DNA of 8,755 bases from Methanobacterium sp. PtaU1.Bin097 (lineage in GTDB: Archaea > Methanobacteriota > Methanobacteria > Methanobacteriales > Methanobacteriaceae), in assembly GCA_002067325.1 (NCBI GenBank), contig MVQY01000085.1:1-8755 (forward strand), given 5' to 3'. The notes beneath the pieces are model-generated. The model was not told the origin of the DNA. It did no database searches and was given only the letters and a program-made list of their open reading frames with translations. A program made the translations under genes and the position numbers. Below, piece after piece: positions 4,812 to 8,755 of this stretch (position 1 is the first letter of the stretch; the number at the start of each line of letters is the position of its first letter).

Positions 4812-7535
4812 ATGAGGATCTATAAACTCCCTTCATCTGAAGTTTATAGCGAATTAGAGACTTCAAAGAGGGGTTTAAGTACCGAAGAGGTTGGAAAACG
4901 CCTGGAAAAATATGGTGCTAATCAGATTGAGGAAATTAAAAAAACCCCCATTATTTACGAGTTTTTAGCTAATTTATACCAGCTTCTAGCCTTGCTTCTT
5001 TGGGCGGCCAGTATACTTGCTTTTATATCAGGTACGCCCCAGCTGGGATTGGCCATTATAGCGGTGATAATTATCAACGCTATATTCAGTTTCTGGCAGG
5101 AATACCAGGCAGAAAAAGCCATTGAAGCCCTTAAAAGGATTTTACCCACTACTGCTAAGGTGATAAGGGATGGAAAAGAAAGTGAAATACTTTCCTCCCA
5201 ATTGGTTCCTGGAGACATCATGATACTGGAAGAAGGGGATAACATCTCCGCCGACGCCCGTCTGGTGGAAGCCTTCCAGATGAAGGTGGATTCTTCAACC
5301 CTCACTGGAGAATCAAAACCCGTATGGAAAGTGGCGGAAGTTGAAGAGGGGGATGAAAATCCTGTTGAAGTACATAACCTTGTTTTCGCCGGGACCAGTG
5401 TTGTTTCCGGTTCTGGGCGGGCTGTAGTATTTGCAACTGGTGTACATACAGAATTTAACAAAATCGCCGCACTTACCCAGGAGGTTAAGGACAAACTCAG
5501 CCCTCTACAAAAAGAATTACGTAGAGTAACCCAGATTATAGCTATTCTGGCCGTTTTAATGGGATTAATCCTCTTTACAGTGAATATCTACCTGGTTAGT
5601 TTACCTCTTTCCGTGGCTTTTCTTTTCGCCATCGGCCTGACCGTGGCCAATATACCTGAAGGTCTGCTTCCTACCGTTACCCTGTCTTTGGCGGCTTCGG
5701 TACAGAAAATGGCACAAAAAAACGCCCTTATAAAACGTCTTTCCAGTGTGGAAACCCTGGGATCAACCAACATCATTTGTACCGATAAAACAGGAACCTT
5801 AACCAGGAATGAGATGACCGTACGTAAAATATGGATACCCTATGAAATTCTGGACGTAACCGGTACCGGATACGAACCACAGGGCGAATTCCTGTATCAG
5901 GGAGAAGAGGTCTCCCACGAACAAATCAGAGAATTAAGGCTTTTGATGCGTTCAGCCACCTTTGCCAATGACGCCAAACTGGTAAAACCTTCTAAACTTG
6001 GTGAGAAATGGAAAATTCTGGGTGACCCCACAGAAGCAGCTCTCCTGGTGGCTGCCCGTAAAAATGGATTTGACTGGAAGGAGAGGATAAAAGAACAGCC
6101 CCGAATCCTTGAGCTTCCATTTGATTCTAAAAGAAAATCCATGAGTTCCATCCACCAAAAAGGCCCGGTTAAAATGGCTTACATTAAAGGAGCCCCTAAA
6201 AAGATGATAGCCCTTTCCAGCCAGATATCGGTTGATGGGAAGGTCAGGATTTTCTCTGAAGAAGAAAAAGAACAGATAATTAGAGTGCATGATGAACTGG
6301 CTGCCTCTGGACTGAGAATTCTTGGTATGGCCTACCGGGAATTACCCCCTGATTTTGAGGACTATCGTCCTCAGAGTGTGGAGAAGGATATGGTTTTTGT
6401 GGGTATGGTGGCTATGCAGGATCCTCCCCGCCCGGAGGTTAAACCTGCAGTCGAAGATTGTCACCGGGCTGGGATCAGGATCTTGATGATCACCGGTGAT
6501 TATGGTTTGACTGCCCAGTCTGTAGCAGAAGAAGTAGGGATTATAAGTGGTGAACCTTGTCAGATTATCAAGGGTAAAGAATTGGATAAACTATCCGATG
6601 AGCAGGTTAAAGAGATTTTAAGGGGTGATTGTAATGTGATATTTGCCAGGGCGGTGCCGGAGCATAAAATGCGGATTGCATCCCTACTGGAAAGTGAAGA
6701 TGAAATAGTGGCCATGACCGGTGATGGTGTTAACGATGCACCTGCCCTTAAAAAAGCTGATATAGGGGTGGCCATGGGAATTACCGGTACGGATGTGGCT
6801 AAAGAAGCTTCTGATATGATCTTAACCGATGATAATTTTGCCACTATAGTAGGTGCCATCAAGGAGGGTCGCACCATCTATGAAAATATTAGGAAGTTCA
6901 TCACCTATATTTTCAGCCATGAAACCGCGGAAATCATCCCCTTTGTTTTAATGGTCGTCCTCGGTATTCCGCTGCCCATCACGGTTATGCAGATACTGGC
7001 CATTGATCTGGGAACAGACACGCTCCCGGCACTAGCTCTAGGGGTAGGTCCCTCTGAATCCGATGTTATGGATCGTCCTCCCCGCTCCCGGAAAGAGGGA
7101 CTGCTTAACCGTTTCGTTATCATCAGGGGATACGTATTTTTGGGGCTTATTGAAGCCGTTCTGGTTATGTCCGGGTATTTCTGGGTTCTTTTCAGTGCTG
7201 GCTGGTCTTTTGGAATTGACCTATCCTTCAGCGACCCTCTCTATCTAAAGGCTACCACCATGGTTTTTGCCGGTATCGTTATGGCTCAGATTGGGAATCT
7301 GTTAGGATGTCAAACCACCAGAACCTCTGCCTTCAAGGTGGGATTATTTAAAAACAGATGGATCCTCCGAGGAATAATTTTTGAAGTTATCGTACTGTTA
7401 TCCATTATCTATATTCCATTGTTGCAGAATATTTTCAGCACCACGGCCCTAGGATTGACTGAATGGTTGTATTTACTCCCATTTATCCCCATAATATTCT
7501 TTGCAGAGGAATTGAGGAAATATATCAGCAATTAA
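4812..7535 (+). CDS. P2-type cation-transporting ATPase, Na,K-ATPase (P2C)-like
   Basis: This membrane pump couples ATP hydrolysis, through an aspartyl-phosphate, to cation transport. Numbered from ATG 4812 (907 residues): N-terminal cation-ATPase domain (RIYKLPSSEVY, about 2-50); TM1-2 (about 55-95); actuator domain with TGES (165-168); TM3-4 with IPEGLLPTVT (E283); phosphorylation site CTDKTGTLT (D325); nucleotide-binding domain with KGAP (459-462); MITGD (561-563) and TGDGVND (636-642) hinge motifs; then TM5-10. VANIPEGLL, ADIGVAMGI, SDMILTDDNF and AIDLGTDTLPAL resemble Na,K-ATPase more than SERCA. Carboxylates E283, E707, D732 and D736 fit the cation site. No beta subunit gene is nearby. 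The longer frame opens at TTG 4770, but that lies upstream of the predicted transcript start and adds residues absent from the family, so ATG 4812 is chosen. The transported ion (Na, H or Ca) cannot be fixed. The 3' end overlaps sfsA by four bases. Confidence 0.92.
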   Translation: MRIYKLPSSEVYSELETSKRGLSTEEVGKRLEKYGANQIEEIKKTPIIYEFLANLYQLLALLLWAASILAFISGTPQLGLAIIAVIIINAIFSFWQEYQAEKAIEALKRILPTTAKVIRDGKESEILSSQLVPGDIMILEEGDNISADARLVEAFQMKVDSSTLTGESKPVWKVAEVEEGDENPVEVHNLVFAGTSVVSGSGRAVVFATGVHTEFNKIAALTQEVKDKLSPLQKELRRVTQIIAILAVLMGLILFTVNIYLVSLPLSVAFLFAIGLTVANIPEGLLPTVTLSLAASVQKMAQKNALIKRLSSVETLGSTNIICTDKTGTLTRNEMTVRKIWIPYEILDVTGTGYEPQGEFLYQGEEVSHEQIRELRLLMRSATFANDAKLVKPSKLGEKWKILGDPTEAALLVAARKNGFDWKERIKEQPRILELPFDSKRKSMSSIHQKGPVKMAYIKGAPKKMIALSSQISVDGKVRIFSEEEKEQIIRVHDELAASGLRILGMAYRELPPDFEDYRPQSVEKDMVFVGMVAMQDPPRPEVKPAVEDCHRAGIRILMITGDYGLTAQSVAEEVGIISGEPCQIIKGKELDKLSDEQVKEILRGDCNVIFARAVPEHKMRIASLLESEDEIVAMTGDGVNDAPALKKADIGVAMGITGTDVAKEASDMILTDDNFATIVGAIKEGRTIYENIRKFITYIFSHETAEIIPFVLMVVLGIPLPITVMQILAIDLGTDTLPALALGVGPSESDVMDRPPRSRKEGLLNRFVIIRGYVFLGLIEAVLVMSGYFWVLFSAGWSFGIDLSFSDPLYLKATTMVFAGIVMAQIGNLLGCQTTRTSAFKVGLFKNRWILRGIIFEVIVLLSIIYIPLLQNIFSTTALGLTEWLYLLPFIPIIFFAEELRKYISN
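7532..7535. other. Overlapping convergent stop codons (TTAA)
   Basis: The ATPase TAA (7533-7535, plus) and the sfsA TAA (7532-7534, minus) share the palindrome TTAA. No spacer exists for a conventional terminator, so the two transcripts must overlap at their 3' ends. Confidence 0.9.
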
Positions 7536-8260
7536 ATCTTAACATCAACCGGTTTTAGTGGTTTTATTTCTAAATATGACCCGTTTAAAATATCTTTTAA
7601 AATAATTTCAAAAGAATAGGCAATTATGTCAACCCCTGTTTCCCGGGCAATCTTAAGGACCTTTGAAAACTCGGGATCCATCTCCCAGTTAGGACTGAAT
7701 TCTACTGCATCATCCCTCATTACAAGGAAAAGAACTGCTGAATTGTAACCTTCCTGTTTAGCCTTGATAAGCTCTTCCACGTGCCTTTTACCCCTGAGGG
7801 TGGGTGCGTCTGGGAATTTAGCCAATCCTTCCTCTACCAGGGTGCATCCTTTAACTTCCAGGAGTAACTTTTCATCAGCTCCTGATTCCATCTGAGTAGA
7901 CAATAAAAAGTCTAACCTACTATTTCCATAGGTGTACTCCCTTTTTTTTACAGAATATCCCTTAAATTCATTTATTATTCCAGATTCTATTAGTTCTTCT
8001 GCTAGGTCACTGTGGAATCCGGAATTTATCAAAACCCATCTGCCTTCATGTAAAACAGCCAGGACATCGTATTTCGTCTTCCGGTTTGCAGCATTCTGGG
8101 CTGGTCTTAGAAGAAGCATAACATTAGGCCGTAAAAGTTCAGTAAGTCTCCCAGGATCTCTTAAATGGGCTAGTTCGGTTTTTTTATCCATATTGAACTT
8201 TACAGTGAACCTGTTTGGCCTTTCCCTAAAGAACCCAGTTAGTAAATCTGTGATAATCAT
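7532..8260 (-). CDS. sfsA: SfsA family DNA-binding protein / nuclease
   Basis: SfsA was named in E. coli for stimulation of sugar fermentation and binds DNA; the family has a PD-(D/E)XK-like nuclease fold and is often annotated as a DNA/RNA nuclease. Numbered from the ATG at 8260 (242 residues): an N-terminal OB-like part with RPNRFTVKF and HLRDPGRLTELL; catalytic-type residues D117 (NSRLDFLL), E135 and K137 (LLLEVKGCTLV); and the family signature FPDAPT (149-154) followed by RGKRHVEEL. The C-terminal helices end near the ATPase stop. Length is normal. GGAG at 8267-8270 on the minus strand sits 6 bases before this ATG and 3 before the ATG at 8263; the longer TTG start at 8272 would overlap the ribosome site and is rejected. 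It diverges from cfbD. Function in archaea is not established; no sugar gene is adjacent. Confidence 0.93.
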   Translation of the reverse strand: MIITDLLTGFFRERPNRFTVKFNMDKKTELAHLRDPGRLTELLRPNVMLLLRPAQNAANRKTKYDVLAVLHEGRWVLINSGFHSDLAEELIESGIINEFKGYSVKKREYTYGNSRLDFLLSTQMESGADEKLLLEVKGCTLVEEGLAKFPDAPTLRGKRHVEELIKAKQEGYNSAVLFLVMRDDAVEFSPNWEMDPEFSKVLKIARETGVDIIAYSFEIILKDILNGSYLEIKPLKPVDVKI

Positions 8261-8266
8261 CATTTT

Positions 8267-8270
8267 CTCC
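8267..8270 (-). promoter_or_regulatory. Ribosome binding site GGAG for sfsA
   Basis: GGAG on the minus strand lies 6 bases before ATG 8260 and 3 before ATG 8263. It overlaps the alternative TTG at 8272, which argues against that start. Confidence 0.5.
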
Positions 8271-8272
8271 AA

Positions 8273-8358
8273 ACTTTTTTCTTATAAATTTATATAAGCA
8301 AATCTTTATAATTTCAATCCCCTAGTTTACTAATGAAATAAGATAATTATTTGGAAAT
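8273..8358. promoter_or_regulatory. Divergent sfsA/cfbD promoter region with TATA dyad
   Basis: CTTATA (8281-8286) and TATAAG (8293-8298) form an inverted repeat. On the plus strand TTTATATA (8289-8296), preceded by an A-rich BRE-like stretch, would start transcription near 8318 for cfbD; TTTATAAT (8305-8312) is a second candidate giving a shorter leader. On the minus strand TTATAAAG (8311-8304) would start sfsA near 8283, with a leader of about 20 bases. Start sites are estimated from typical archaeal spacing. Confidence 0.5.
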
Positions 8359-8363
8359 GAGGT
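8359..8363 (+). promoter_or_regulatory. Ribosome binding site GAGGT for cfbD
   Basis: GAGGT followed by AGATC and then ATG 8369 is one base away from the full archaeal Shine-Dalgarno GAGGTGATC, at 5 bases' distance. It fixes the cfbD start. Confidence 0.7.
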
Positions 8364-8368
8364 AGATC

Positions 8369-8755
8369 ATGCATCCCCGACCAAGCCCTATTGCAGCTGC
8401 ACTTTACACTTTACGCGATTTAAACGCCGATGTAATCATATTACACGGCCCACATGGTTGTTGCTTCCGTACAGGCCGTCTCCTGGAAAATGACGGTGTT
8501 CGGGTGGTTACCACTGCCATGTCTGAAAACGACTTCATATTCGGTGCTTCTGAAAAACTAGAGGAAACCCTCCAGAAAGTGGATTCCATGTTCTCACCCA
8601 AGTTAGTCGGGATAGTGGGAACCTGTGCCAGTATGATCATCGGAGAAGACCTGAAAGAAGCCGTGGAAAATGTAGATACCAAAGCCCAGGTACTGGCTAT
8701 TGAATCCCACGGCGGGTTAAGTGAGGGAGACAATACTGAAGGAGCTATAGCTGTT
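8369..8755 (+). CDS. cfbD: Ni-sirohydrochlorin a,c-diamide reductive cyclase, catalytic subunit CfbD (3' end outside window)
   Basis: CfbD is the NifD-like half of the nitrogenase-related enzyme that, with the NifH-like CfbC, uses ATP and electrons to reduce and cyclise Ni-sirohydrochlorin a,c-diamide to seco-F430, the penultimate step to methyl-coenzyme M reductase cofactor F430. The first 129 codons are present and the frame runs off the right edge. The N-terminus HPRPSPIAAALYTLRDL, then HGPHGCCFRTGRLLE with C31 and C32, and GIVGTCASMIIGEDL with C86, match the family; these cysteines are in the regions where nitrogenase-like proteins bind an Fe-S cluster. The ATG has a strong GAGGT site. 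CfbD is restricted to methane-forming and methane-oxidising archaea, so the gene identifies the lineage. cfbC is not in the window. Identification is from recognition of the N-terminal third only. Confidence 0.9.
   Translation, partial: MHPRPSPIAAALYTLRDLNADVIILHGPHGCCFRTGRLLENDGVRVVTTAMSENDFIFGASEKLEETLQKVDSMFSPKLVGIVGTCASMIIGEDLKEAVENVDTKAQVLAIESHGGLSEGDNTEGAIAV

Noticed and set aside
4955..5494. 179-codon open frame on the minus strand inside the ATPase gene
   Set aside because: It is antisense to conserved actuator-domain sequence; its Ser/Thr/Ala-rich translation is what the reverse complement of a good coding frame gives. The shorter antisense frames at 5588-7123 were rejected for the same reason.
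8299..8368. Possible riboswitch or structured leader before cfbD
   Set aside because: The leader is short, AT-rich and has no stable stem or known aptamer core that I can see.

Overview
The window looks like chromosome from a methanogenic archaeon, most likely a Methanobacterium-type member of Methanobacteriales. The clearest marker is the right-hand gene, the start of cfbD (NifD-like catalytic subunit of coenzyme F430 synthesis). An archaeal-type YchF/Obg GTPase, Shine-Dalgarno sites of the GAGGT / GTGAT kind and TATA-type promoters agree with this. The family-level placement is inference from gene resemblance; no rRNA or tRNA is present to confirm it.

Layout, left to right. (1) 2-535, +: the C-terminal part of a YchF-family GTPase (end of G domain plus TGS domain), cut by the window edge. 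(2) 571-3309, +: three strongly AT-rich genes: a NucS/DUF91-like PD-(D/E)XK nuclease with an extra C-terminal region; a 300-residue protein whose N-terminus resembles the Panacea/YwgA winged-helix antitoxin-regulator domain; and, 11 bases downstream, a 235-residue protein carrying the acidic residues of a PIN-domain nuclease. (3) 3321-4700, -: a COG2509-type FAD-dependent dehydrogenase. (4) 4812-7535, +: a P2-type cation ATPase whose membrane core resembles Na,K-ATPase (P2C) more than Ca-ATPase. (5) 7532-8260, -: SfsA, a PD-(D/E)XK-type nucleic-acid-binding protein. (6) 8369 to the right edge, +: cfbD, first 129 residues.

Two kinds of DNA are mixed. The housekeeping genes use moderately GC-rich codons (hand-counted samples: 32/60 G+C at 61-120, 29/60 at 5281-5340), while the three-gene block is much more AT-rich (18/60 at 2041-2100). 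The block sits between the ychF stop and the convergent dehydrogenase gene and reads as an acquired accessory cassette. Its last two genes look like a type II toxin-antitoxin pair (winged-helix partner followed by PIN nuclease), with a DNA nuclease upstream. This is the best candidate for an undescribed system here; the pairing and activity are inferred from motifs and gene order only.

The housekeeping genes do not form one operon. The dehydrogenase and ATPase genes diverge from a region with a dyad of TATA-like boxes (4751-4767), and sfsA and cfbD diverge from a similar dyad (8281-8298). ATPase and sfsA converge and their stop codons overlap in a TTAA palindrome. There is no gene-free stretch longer than about 110 bases.
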